Below are positions 38,341-45,972 of a stretch of 64,000 nucleotides of DNA, piece after piece. Both the position numbers and the translations under genes were made by a program. The DNA comes from Streptomyces sp. NBC_00670. Its GTDB lineage: Bacteria; Actinomycetota; Actinomycetes; Streptomycetales; Streptomycetaceae. Positions within the stretch are counted from its first letter, which is position 1, and each line of letters starts with the position of its first letter. Location of the stretch: positions 5,457,001 through 5,521,000 of the forward strand of contig NZ_CP109017.1 in the NCBI RefSeq assembly GCF_036226765.1. Reading direction: 5' to 3'. Below the pieces are notes generated by a model that was not told where the DNA came from, did not search any database, and saw only the letters and a list, made by a program, of their open reading frames with translations.

Positions 38341-38679
38341 ATGGCTTCGGGCGTTGATCTCAGCGCACACGCGCTCACGGGACTGGCCAATGACATCCGT
38401 GACTTCCACCACCAGGTCAGCGAGCGGGTCACCTCGCTCAACCGCGTGGTGGACATGATCCAGGCCGGCTGGAAGGGAGCGGCGGGCAAGGAGTTCGACA
38501 CCGTCCAGCAGGGTGTGAACAGGAACCTCAAGAAGCTCCAGGACGACCTGGTCGACCTGGAGGAGGCGATGCGGGCGAGCGTCGGCGGCTTCACCGACCA
38601 GGAGCAGGAGCGCATCTCCCACATCCGGAAGGTGGACAACTCCTACCAGGTCACCAGCCGCATCACGGACCTCGCCTGA
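38341..38679 (+). CDS. WXG100 family protein (first esx gene)
   Basis: A 112-residue helical-hairpin protein with the WXG turn in IQAGWKGAAGKEF at about residue 43 and helical arms on either side. A tail (QERISHIRKVDNSYQV) extends past helix 2. WXG100 proteins are secreted as dimers by the type VII system. No signal peptide is present, as expected. It is followed after 31 bases by a second WXG100 gene, and the pair should form the EsxA/EsxB-type heterodimer. I do not assign A or B from sequence alone. Confidence 0.93.
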   Translation: MASGVDLSAHALTGLANDIRDFHHQVSERVTSLNRVVDMIQAGWKGAAGKEFDTVQQGVNRNLKKLQDDLVDLEEAMRASVGGFTDQEQERISHIRKVDNSYQVTSRITDLA

Positions 38680-38710
38680 CCCGCCCGCCCTTCACGAGGA
38701 GAGACGCACC

Positions 38711-39022
38711 ATGAGCTTCGACGCCGACCGCACAGCGGTCAACTACGACACGGTCACCCAGGCCGCCGTCGACGTCCGCAACACGGCCAAGAACCTGTCC
38801 GAGCAGCTCGAATCCCTCATGCGCCGGGTCAAGGCAGTGGCCGAGACCTGGGAGGGCGAGGCGAAGACGGCCTACATCGAGATCCAGCGGGACAGCGGCG
38901 AGCAGATGGACCAGATGTCCCAGAAGCTGGCCCGCATCGCCCAGCTGCTCGACGAGTCGGTCATCGGCTACCAGGACACGGACAAGGGCAACGCGGCCCG
39001 CTTCCGCATGCTGATGGGCTGA
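38711..39022 (+). CDS. WXG100 family protein (second esx gene)
   Basis: A 103-residue ESAT-6/CFP-10-like protein with WXG in AVAETWEGEAKTAYIE at about residue 57. The YxxxD/E-like export signal near the C-terminus could be YQDTD. ATG follows GAGGAGAG. The pair with the preceding gene is co-transcribed and ends at a strong hairpin. In S. coelicolor the equivalent esx pair is known to be needed for normal development (from memory). Confidence 0.93.
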   Translation: MSFDADRTAVNYDTVTQAAVDVRNTAKNLSEQLESLMRRVKAVAETWEGEAKTAYIEIQRDSGEQMDQMSQKLARIAQLLDESVIGYQDTDKGNAARFRMLMG

Positions 39023-39044
39023 ACGGACCGCAGCCGTACGACAG

Positions 39045-39069
39045 GGGAGGCCGCCGCCGGCGGCCTCCC
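39045..39069. terminator. Terminator hairpin after the esx pair
   Basis: Perfect 11-bp stem GGGAGGCCGCC / GGCGGCCTCCC with a 3-base loop, 22 bases after the second esx stop. It also lies at the end of the convergent exported-protein gene. Confidence 0.8.
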
Positions 39070-39093
39070 TCCACCGGTCGTTCCACAGACACC

Positions 39094-40143
39094 TCAAGGC
39101 AGTACGGGCGTCCCGCAGTGCTGCCGCGCGGCGGACCGCGTGGCGAACCGCTTGAGGTCCGCGTGCTCCCGCCCCGTCAGCGGCCGGGACACGAAACTGC
39201 GGTTTGATCCCCGGGCGGGCGTGGCGGTGTACAGCGCGGTGCCCTGCGCGCCCGCACAAGTGGCTGTCGCCCAGACGACGAGCCCTTCGCCCCCGGCCGG
39301 CTCATCGAAACCGGCATAGGGGCCACGCCCGTTGACATGATCGACGTTGCCGAACGGTCCGTAGGCGGCGGTGAGCCGCAGAGCGTTCCCGAGCAGGCAG
39401 GCCTCGACGGGCGACGTACGCGCAGGCGTCTCGGTCACGGTGGCCTGGGACCCCGTGCCGGCGCACGTGCCCCGCGCCTGGCTGACGCGGACTCGGGAGA
39501 CGACCGAAGTACCCTCGGCACGCTCGATGCGACTGCCGGGGGCGGCATCGCACTCGGCCTTCCCGGCCGCCTTCGCGGCGGTCCGGGTGGCGATCCGCGC
39601 GAACCGCGCCCGCTCCGCGCCGTCGATGCCGTCGACAGACGCATCGAGACTCACCAGGACCCCGCTGCCCCGTTCGGGCCCCCAGTTCTCGCAGTCCAAC
39701 AGGACGGAGACAGTTACCCGGCCGTCCTCTTCAGTGAGGTAACCCGACCACCCCTGCCCGAGCGGAACAGGCAGGGCGCTGCCGTTCTCGTCCTCGGCGG
39801 AGGCGTTGTCACTGAGGAACGGCTTGTCGTTGTCCGCGGAGGTTTCGACGGCGACGACGATGCCGTTGGCCCGACAGGTCACCGGCAGCCCCTCGGGCTC
39901 CCTCACCGAGGCCGAACCGTCGAACGGATGGCTGCTCAGCTCCAGATCCCGCCCACCGAAGCGAGAGGTGACCCCGGTGGCGGCGAGCATGTCATCGACG
40001 GGCAACAGCCCACCGCATGCCCTGCCGAGCCGGGCGGCCGGCGCGAAATGCTCGTACCAGGCGTAACCGCCACCCAGCAGAGTGAGCACAACGACCAGCA
40101 CGATCCCATGAACCCCACGGAACCTGATCCGCGCCTTCAACAC
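39094..40143 (-). CDS. Membrane-anchored exported protein, T7SS-locus family
   Basis: A 349-residue protein. One N-terminal hydrophobic segment (GIVLVVVLTLLGGGYAWYEH) is an uncleaved anchor or signal; the rest is extracytoplasmic. A Cys-containing block after the anchor (LGRACGGLLPVDDMLAA) resembles the first residues after the lipobox in the two neighbouring lipoproteins (ACGGVL, EVCGHF). Other blocks also correspond (LPVTCRANG, SVLLDCENWG, AARQHCGTP). The function is not recognised. It is the last gene of the minus-strand module running from 48.0 kb. Confidence 0.75.
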   Translation of the reverse strand: MLKARIRFRGVHGIVLVVVLTLLGGGYAWYEHFAPAARLGRACGGLLPVDDMLAATGVTSRFGGRDLELSSHPFDGSASVREPEGLPVTCRANGIVVAVETSADNDKPFLSDNASAEDENGSALPVPLGQGWSGYLTEEDGRVTVSVLLDCENWGPERGSGVLVSLDASVDGIDGAERARFARIATRTAAKAAGKAECDAAPGSRIERAEGTSVVSRVRVSQARGTCAGTGSQATVTETPARTSPVEACLLGNALRLTAAYGPFGNVDHVNGRGPYAGFDEPAGGEGLVVWATATCAGAQGTALYTATPARGSNRSFVSRPLTGREHADLKRFATRSAARQHCGTPVLP

Positions 40144-40385
40144 GCCCCCTTACCCACATCCGTTATCAGCACATGGGCGGGGAGGTGGACCCCGGCTGAC
40201 CACAACGCACTTTCATCCTCGTGGCGCGGTGCCAGCACCCTCGGGAGGACCAACAGTCCACCCTCGGCGAACAACAACCCATGCCGGGCGATGGCGGCAT
40301 CCGACGGCTCATGCGCTACGAGATCCGGATACACCCAGGCTGAGAAGCGGCAGTGGAGCCGCCATCCGCCGACCACTGCGGTCAA
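40137..40385 (-). CDS. Possible small protein coupled to both neighbours
   Basis: An 82-codon frame from TTG 40385. The start overlaps the stop of the upstream lipoprotein gene (TTGA), and its stop lies just inside the next gene's start region. Third-position GC is about 70%, lower than most genes here but similar to the island. No domain or signal is recognised. It could equally be an untranslated gap. Confidence 0.25.
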   Translation of the reverse strand: MTAVVGGWRLHCRFSAWVYPDLVAHEPSDAAIARHGLLFAEGGLLVLPRVLAPRHEDESALWSAGVHLPAHVLITDVGKGAC

Positions 40386-41008
40386 TCCTTGTCCATAGGA
40401 AAAGGCTTCATGGTCTCAGGCGCCGGAAAATCGATGGCATTGGCGCACTTGAGAAGCTTCACCATCTTCTCGGAGGAACGGAACAGGACGCGAAATCTTG
40501 TGTCCACAGAGAGGTCCAGCTCGTTGTTCATTTCCCCGGTCACGGTGAGCGAGTCTTCCCTGCCCTTCACCTTGCAGTGAAAGTAGACGCTCGCACTCCC
40601 CGACTCGGTCGTGGCCTGCATGTCGCTACCCAACTTATAGGCCCTGCAGCCGCTGAAGCTCCGCTCCTCATGCTCAGGGAAGAGACTTCTCTGGCCGGGG
40701 CTGAACTCTATCGACAGTCCCTTCCCACCGCCGACGGGAGCGTCACGGATGGCGACTTCGCAGACGTAGGCTGCATGATCTTCTTCGAGGATGGTTTTTG
40801 CGGCCAAGGCATACGGCTCCGATTTGGAGACGTCGTGCAGGCGACTGAAACGTTCGTTTTCACTCGCCTCCTTGATCGTGGCGGAGTCCAAAACCCCACC
40901 GCATGCCTTCTTGAGTGCATCGGCCCCGTTATCCGGATCGCTACCGCATGCAGCGCACACCAGGGTAAGAAGAGCCGCTGCTGCCAGGGTGCCGCGATGC
41001 CGGTCCAC
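40382..41008 (-). CDS. Small lipoprotein, T7SS island, copy A
   Basis: A 208-residue lipoprotein with a signal peptide ending in the lipobox LVCAAC. The mature domain has ALKKACGGVLDSATIKEA, then AYVCEVAIRD, then a paired YFHCKVKGREDSLTVTGEMNNELDL. It is closely parallel to the next gene upstream (YFHCRMQNPSKSLIINGSLERENKLD), so the two are paralogs. It would sit on the outer face of the membrane. Position after a candidate T7SS substrate suggests a surface partner or protective role, but this is inference. Confidence 0.82.
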   Translation of the reverse strand: MDRHRGTLAAAALLTLVCAACGSDPDNGADALKKACGGVLDSATIKEASENERFSRLHDVSKSEPYALAAKTILEEDHAAYVCEVAIRDAPVGGGKGLSIEFSPGQRSLFPEHEERSFSGCRAYKLGSDMQATTESGSASVYFHCKVKGREDSLTVTGEMNNELDLSVDTRFRVLFRSSEKMVKLLKCANAIDFPAPETMKPFPMDKD

Positions 41009-41044
41009 CGGCGTCCTCCGTGTTGGCGGTGTCGATGTGACTTT

Positions 41045-41698
41045 TCACTTCCCTGCGTAGACGCCCGAGACGGCCTGGGGCGGTTGCTTCGAAAGCCCGG
41101 CACCGTCGCAGCCCAAGTCTTTGGCAACCTGGCGTGCCGCAGCGTTCATGACGACCATTTGCTGGTCGGCTGCTTCCTTCCCGTCTATATCAAGCTTGTT
41201 CTCCCGTTCAAGACTCCCATTGATAATCAAACTCTTGCTTGGGTTTTGCATGCGGCAGTGGAAGTAAATGGATGCGAGCCGATTCGAAGCCATGGCCGAC
41301 GCGCCGGTGCCATAGAAGGTGAAGGTCTTCTCATTCTCCGAAGAGGCCTTACTGACGGTTGATGCTTCTCGAAAATATATTGAGAGGATGCTAGTCTCGC
41401 CGTCAGCTGACTTGAGGACACACAGCGGCGACCCCTGTAGTTCCTGCGCACTGTCCGTCTTTCCGTCAGCGGCGCGAAGGGAGGCAAGTGTCTGTTTACG
41501 CTTGGAACCGCCTTCCGAGAAGCGGTCCGTGCCGCTGATCCGGGAGAGCGCGGTCGCTGTATCAGAGTCTTTGGCGAAGTGGCCACATACCTCCTTGCTG
41601 TTCGCTGCTGCAGAATGTTCGTCCTTCTCTGAGCCGCACCCTGCCACCGCAGCAGCGATGACCGTCGCGACTACAACAGCCCTCTTCAACGTGTGCAT
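41045..41698 (-). CDS. Small lipoprotein, T7SS island, copy B
   Basis: A 217-residue lipoprotein with signal MHTLKRAVVVATVIAAAVAG and lipobox Cys at residue 21. The mature part has SKEVCGHFAKDSDTATALSRI, SPLCVLKSADGETSILSIYF and SIYFHCRMQNPSKSLIINGS, aligning by eye with copy A. Its ATG overlaps the stop of the 774-residue gene (TGATG), so it is translationally coupled to it; toxin-immunity and secretion-substrate genes are often coupled in this way. Codon use is less GC-rich than the core genes. Confidence 0.82.
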   Translation of the reverse strand: MHTLKRAVVVATVIAAAVAGCGSEKDEHSAAANSKEVCGHFAKDSDTATALSRISGTDRFSEGGSKRKQTLASLRAADGKTDSAQELQGSPLCVLKSADGETSILSIYFREASTVSKASSENEKTFTFYGTGASAMASNRLASIYFHCRMQNPSKSLIINGSLERENKLDIDGKEAADQQMVVMNAAARQVAKDLGCDGAGLSKQPPQAVSGVYAGK

Positions 41699-44022
41699 CA
41701 GTCATCTGCCTTGTATGGGTCGGGGAGATTGTCCTCGCGCGCCTGGAGTCGTGCATTCTTTACGTAGTTCGTCAGATCTTCCTGGATGAAGTTGCTGTTC
41801 TTCTCGCTCCAGCCCGGAGCCTGTGCGTACGCAGTGGCGGGCTGCAACGCGTTGGCTTTCCCCTTGTTCAAGGATTCCTCCTTGAGATCGTCGTACGGCT
41901 TTTTATATTCGTCGTCATCTTTTTCGGTGTAATCCTCGGAAATGTCATCAGACAACATCCCCAGGCCGCCGACGACGGCACTCCCTACGGTATCTGCTAT
42001 CACCGGGACCACAGGGCTGGCCACGCCGTCGGTCGCAATCGCGATGCCGCCGCCCACCACGGCTTCCGTCCCGAATTTGATCCATTCCGTTGTCCTCGCG
42101 ATGTTCTTCTGGCGCTCTTTGGATCCTTCTTCGTAATCTTGCTCGATTTGCCCAATTCGTGAATTATCCAGGATGCCGTGCGTTTCGGAACCGACTCGCA
42201 TTACAGTGTGAGCATCTGTGAGGTCGGTGGGTTTGATCTCCTGTGATCCTGGCTCCGGACCAACTATGCCCAAGGTATTTGCAGTGTAGACGGACTGGGC
42301 CGCAGAGAGTTGCGAGTGACCTTCTTCGCTCTGTGAGACAATGCTCAGGAAATTGACGGAATCGCCGCGATTGAAGAGCAGATTGTCGTCGTAATCAGAG
42401 CCGAATCGTGAATGTCCATCGGTCAGGTTAGCGCCGAACGGGGAGTTGCTCACCTCCCTCATCGAGTCGTTGTCGTCCTGCTCAAGTGACCGGTTAAATT
42501 CGTCGATGTAAGCGGTTCCGATGTTGGCCAGGCTGTCCGAAATTCCTTGCTCGTGCGCGTATTTCGGATCGCTGCCGTAGAATTCGACAACTTTCTGCAT
42601 GACCTTGGCGTTGTCTGGCGAGCGTACGTCCTTGAAGTCCTGTGCCGAAGCGTCGTAGGAGCGTCCAGTGGTGGCGGACTCAAGCGCGTGACCAAGGCTG
42701 TCATACCCGTATTTATTACTGTAGCCGTCCTTGTACGCGTCCTTAGGCCAATCACGTTCTTTGGTGAAATATTTGAACGCATCGAACTTCTTGTTGTCCG
42801 AATGGTTGTCCGGCGTAAGGTCGATGTCACTATTGAAGAACTTTGTGGAGGCGTCGGCGTTGTGACCCAACGCCTCCATGAACCCCGCCATGGGATCGCG
42901 CCCTAGGTCCTTGCCGTCCCAGTTGAGCCGCGGTGGGCTGCTCAAGCCGGCATTCCATACTTGGTTGGCCCCCAGCGAACCATTGCGGGTCATCTTATTC
43001 TCTGTGACCGTTACTGCATTTCCGTAGTCGTTGAGAAATTTCGTGTCGTACGACCCGTAGCGCATGAGGTTGCTCATCACTTGGAAGCCGTAGGCAGAAG
43101 TGCCGCGAGTCCGGACCACATCATCTCCGGACTTGATGATATCGGTCTTCCACTGCTCCATCGCAGGGCTGTGCGAGTGAGTGGCTGCGGCCAGGGTCAA
43201 ACTCCAGTTCTTCTGCAGCTCCTTGATTTCATTGGGGTGATCCATAGCGAGGCGTGACGCATCACTGAAATCGCCCATGTCGGCCCAATACTCAAGGCCT
43301 TCCTTGGCGCCCACTTCGAGAGCGAAGCGCTCTGCGAAATACTGATCTCCCTTGTTTTCCTTGAAGTACTTGTTGAGTCGTGCAATCTCTTCAGGCGATG
43401 CGTCGTCGCCCTTTGCCACGATTTTTGCTGCGGCTTTGGCGTCCTCGGCGTCCTGCGCCTTCGCTGCCTGTTTGAGCGAGTCATATTCGGTGCCGGAGAA
43501 GTTCTTGTCGTCCTTGCCCACGAGTTTCCGCAGAGCGCGTGCGGCTACTTCGTCGGCTTCTGTGGCCTTCTCCACGGCCTTCTTGATCTCCGCGCGGACG
43601 TGTTCAAAGTCTGCTTCCTTCGGGTCTGGCCCGTCGTAATCCTTCGACCGGCTATCTGGGCGCACCGCATAGGTGACGGTACCGTCCGAATAGATGTACA
43701 GTCCTTGAGCAGGAGCGTTTTTGACAATCGTGTTGAGCTGTTCCTTCGCCGACTTGAAATCTGTATGGGCATCGCGCAGAATGTTACGGATGCCTTCGGC
43801 CTCTTTCTTCGCGTCCTCGAACTCCCCGGCGGTCTTCTTGACGAATGGCAAGGTGATACCGGCGTTCTCGCCCTTCCAGTCGGCATTTTCCGCTTTTTTC
43901 TGAAGCCCTGTCTCGGCTTTCTCTTGGAGAACGGTAAGCTTACTTATCGTATCCGACCAATCATCCACGGCCCCTTCGAGGCTTCCTAGGCGGGCGTTGA
44001 GGAGTTGCTCGAAACTCACCAT
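41698..44022 (-). CDS. Large WXG-headed protein, candidate T7SS substrate
   Basis: A 774-residue protein without signal peptide. Residues 1-100 are a coiled helical hairpin with a WXG-type turn (NADWKGENAG, Trp49). A long Asp/Asn/Lys-rich middle follows (LDWxGKDLGRDPMAGFMEALG-like, DPKYAHEQGISDSLANIGTAY). Residues about 650-690 form a Gly/Val/Ala hydrophobic stretch (EAVVGGGIAIATDGVASPVV, then ADTVGSAVVGGLGML) that could insert in a membrane. A charged tail of about 80 residues ends the protein. It may belong to a large Streptomyces family found in esx loci (possibly DUF6571); no toxin catalytic motif is recognised. It lies 10 bases after a small helical gene and is coupled to a lipoprotein. 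Confidence 0.8.
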   Translation of the reverse strand: MVSFEQLLNARLGSLEGAVDDWSDTISKLTVLQEKAETGLQKKAENADWKGENAGITLPFVKKTAGEFEDAKKEAEGIRNILRDAHTDFKSAKEQLNTIVKNAPAQGLYIYSDGTVTYAVRPDSRSKDYDGPDPKEADFEHVRAEIKKAVEKATEADEVAARALRKLVGKDDKNFSGTEYDSLKQAAKAQDAEDAKAAAKIVAKGDDASPEEIARLNKYFKENKGDQYFAERFALEVGAKEGLEYWADMGDFSDASRLAMDHPNEIKELQKNWSLTLAAATHSHSPAMEQWKTDIIKSGDDVVRTRGTSAYGFQVMSNLMRYGSYDTKFLNDYGNAVTVTENKMTRNGSLGANQVWNAGLSSPPRLNWDGKDLGRDPMAGFMEALGHNADASTKFFNSDIDLTPDNHSDNKKFDAFKYFTKERDWPKDAYKDGYSNKYGYDSLGHALESATTGRSYDASAQDFKDVRSPDNAKVMQKVVEFYGSDPKYAHEQGISDSLANIGTAYIDEFNRSLEQDDNDSMREVSNSPFGANLTDGHSRFGSDYDDNLLFNRGDSVNFLSIVSQSEEGHSQLSAAQSVYTANTLGIVGPEPGSQEIKPTDLTDAHTVMRVGSETHGILDNSRIGQIEQDYEEGSKERQKNIARTTEWIKFGTEAVVGGGIAIATDGVASPVVPVIADTVGSAVVGGLGMLSDDISEDYTEKDDDEYKKPYDDLKEESLNKGKANALQPATAYAQAPGWSEKNSNFIQEDLTNYVKNARLQAREDNLPDPYKADD

Positions 44023-44032
44023 GATGAAAGCC

Positions 44033-44467
44033 TCACTTGAAATGCTTGTCGATCTGTTCGACGGAGAGGTTGGTCACGAGGACTTCCTCGTGCTTCTTGT
44101 GGGTGATGACCGTGTCCTCGAGGTGATTGTGAATGTGCGCGCAGGCACTGAGCAGTGCCTCGGCCTGAGACCGCCAGGTATTCCATGCCGAGGACAATGC
44201 CAAGCCAGTTTTGAAACCGTCGTCGATCAGGTCGTCATACGCCTTACCGGTTTGCGCGCCTGCGTGAAATGCATCGCGTTCGAGATCGTGGAACAATTCT
44301 TGAGCCTCATTGCCCACGGACTTCAGATCCGGCGAGGTCACCGTGTAATCCGAGTCGCCCCCGCCCCCTCCCCCTCCCCTGGAGGCGAGTTGGTTCAACT
44401 GCATGCTGCTGTGCTGGCGGGCCGCGGCACTGTTCCGAGCCTGGCCCCACATCTCATCGAACGACAT
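44033..44467 (-). CDS. Small helical WXG-like partner protein
   Basis: A 144-residue protein from ATG 44467, chosen because GGAAGGA lies a few bases upstream (an earlier ATG is 21 bases away). A glycine run (RGGGGGGGDSD) separates a short head from a helical hairpin with the turn region LALSSAWNTWRSQAEALLSA and a charged second helix. It resembles ESX-type secreted or targeting partners. The stop is 10 bases before the 774-residue gene, so it is probably its dedicated partner, as Lap proteins are for LXG toxins. That analogy is inference. Confidence 0.78.
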   Translation of the reverse strand: MSFDEMWGQARNSAAARQHSSMQLNQLASRGGGGGGGDSDYTVTSPDLKSVGNEAQELFHDLERDAFHAGAQTGKAYDDLIDDGFKTGLALSSAWNTWRSQAEALLSACAHIHNHLEDTVITHKKHEEVLVTNLSVEQIDKHFK

Positions 44468-44518
44468 GGCAGTCCTTCCGACTGGCACTGGACACTGTTC
44501 GGTCGCTTGCGCGCAGGT

Positions 44519-45940
44519 TCACGGGTGCTGTCCCGGTAGGCGAGGCGTTCCGTCCGTGGGTGTGCCAGGCGCATGGCCCGTGGGCGGCCCATAGGGCGGG
44601 TACTGCTGCTGGGGCTGCACGTATGGCTGATACGCCGGGGGCACTGGCGGGGCGGTCGGCGTGGTGGGAGCCGCTGCACGGTTGCGGCGCACGCGGAGAG
44701 CCGGCACGGCGACGGCGGCGCCGATCAACGCCGCGGCTGCCGCGATGCCCAGGCCGATCCACAAGGGTGCGTTTTGGCTGTCGTCCGTCTTTGAGGCTGT
44801 GGTGGTCTCTTGCTTGCCCTCGGCTTCGCCGCGGGCGGAAGCGGATCCTGACGACTCCGAGGGCTGAGAGGACGGGGATGCAGACGCTGCGGCAGCGAGC
44901 TCAGGGAGGGGGTATTTGTCGGCAGGACCCGGGTCACCGGGGCTCTCCAGGGCGATCCGGGGGCGGACCCCGCCGTAACCGACGTAGTCACTGCGCTTTT
45001 CGCCGCCCGAGGGCTTGCTGGCTGTGTTGAGCATGACGCGGAGAACCTGGTTGTTGGTCCAACTTGGGTGCTCGGACCAAATGAGGGCGGCCGAAGCCGA
45101 GGCGATGGCAGTGGCGTCACTGGTCCCTTCGGTCTCACAGATTTCACTTCCGTCGGGGCAGGCATGAATCATGTCCACACCTGGTGCGACCAGATCGACC
45201 TGCGCGCCTCGCTGCGAGAATGGGGCTATTTTTCCGTTCTCGTCGGCGGCTCCGATGCCGACTACACCTGGTGTTGCCGCCGGGTACTCCGGCAGATTGG
45301 ACTTGTCCCCGTCGTTGCCGACTCCGGCGAAGAGCAGCTTGCCCTTGCTCAACGCGTACTTGACCGCGTTCTCGAGCTGGGGAGTGCTCACGTTCTTCCG
45401 CCCAGGCGAGTTGCTGGCGGCCAGAGACAGATTGATGATCTGAGCCTTTGAGTCCGCAGCGTACCGAATGGCCTCTGAGAGGGTCCGCGAGAACGCTGCA
45501 CGTGCGTCGACCTGACCGAAGTCCTCTGTCGAGTAGCGCATCCGGATAGGCAGAATCTTGGTTCCGGGAGCGAGGCCGTACGAACCGTTCAGCGATCCTC
45601 GAGCCCCAGTCGCGGCGATCAGAGCAGCGATGCCCGTGCCATGACCGTCGATGTCGGTGTGCTCGTCCCCGCGTTGGCTGGAGAAGTCCGTGCCATCGAG
45701 AACCTGGCCCTTCAGATCAGCCAGAGAGTCATCGACGCCAGAGTCGATGACAGCGACCGTGACACCACGACCGGTGGTGGACTTCCACATGTCATCCGCG
45801 TGCATGGCATCGAGGTGCCACTGCCGTTCGCGAATTGAGTCGGCGTAGGCAGGAATGGCGGAGGCACCTACGAACAGCAGACCGAGAACAGCGGACACTG
45901 TTGGCAGAAGCCGGAGCGACCGCTTGCCATCGATACGCAT
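44519..45940 (-). CDS. Second mycosin (subtilisin-like T7SS protease)
   Basis: A 473-residue subtilase. The signal peptide ends AYADS, then the triad: Asp in VAVIDSGVDDSLAD, His in DIDGHGTGIAALI, Ser in ETEGTSDATAIASASAAL, with the oxyanion Asn in LLFAGVGNDGD. A C-terminal helix (NAPLWIGLGIAAAAALIGAAVAVP) is followed by a Pro/Tyr-rich cytosolic tail of about 50 residues (PPAYQPYVQPQQQYPPYGPP), absent from copy 1. All catalytic residues are present, so it should be active. It belongs to the minus-strand module, and it probably serves the substrates encoded there. Confidence 0.93.
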   Translation of the reverse strand: MRIDGKRSLRLLPTVSAVLGLLFVGASAIPAYADSIRERQWHLDAMHADDMWKSTTGRGVTVAVIDSGVDDSLADLKGQVLDGTDFSSQRGDEHTDIDGHGTGIAALIAATGARGSLNGSYGLAPGTKILPIRMRYSTEDFGQVDARAAFSRTLSEAIRYAADSKAQIINLSLAASNSPGRKNVSTPQLENAVKYALSKGKLLFAGVGNDGDKSNLPEYPAATPGVVGIGAADENGKIAPFSQRGAQVDLVAPGVDMIHACPDGSEICETEGTSDATAIASASAALIWSEHPSWTNNQVLRVMLNTASKPSGGEKRSDYVGYGGVRPRIALESPGDPGPADKYPLPELAAAASASPSSQPSESSGSASARGEAEGKQETTTASKTDDSQNAPLWIGLGIAAAAALIGAAVAVPALRVRRNRAAAPTTPTAPPVPPAYQPYVQPQQQYPPYGPPTGHAPGTPTDGTPRLPGQHP

Positions 45941-45972
45941 GTGTCTTCCTCGGAGTGAAGTGGGTCGCGGAC

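Noticed and set aside
41698..44022. Polymorphic toxin with a known nuclease or deaminase C-terminus
   Set aside because: The C-terminal 150 residues show no HxH, HNH, ADP-ribosyl or deaminase motif; only a hydrophobic Gly-rich stretch and a charged tail are visible.
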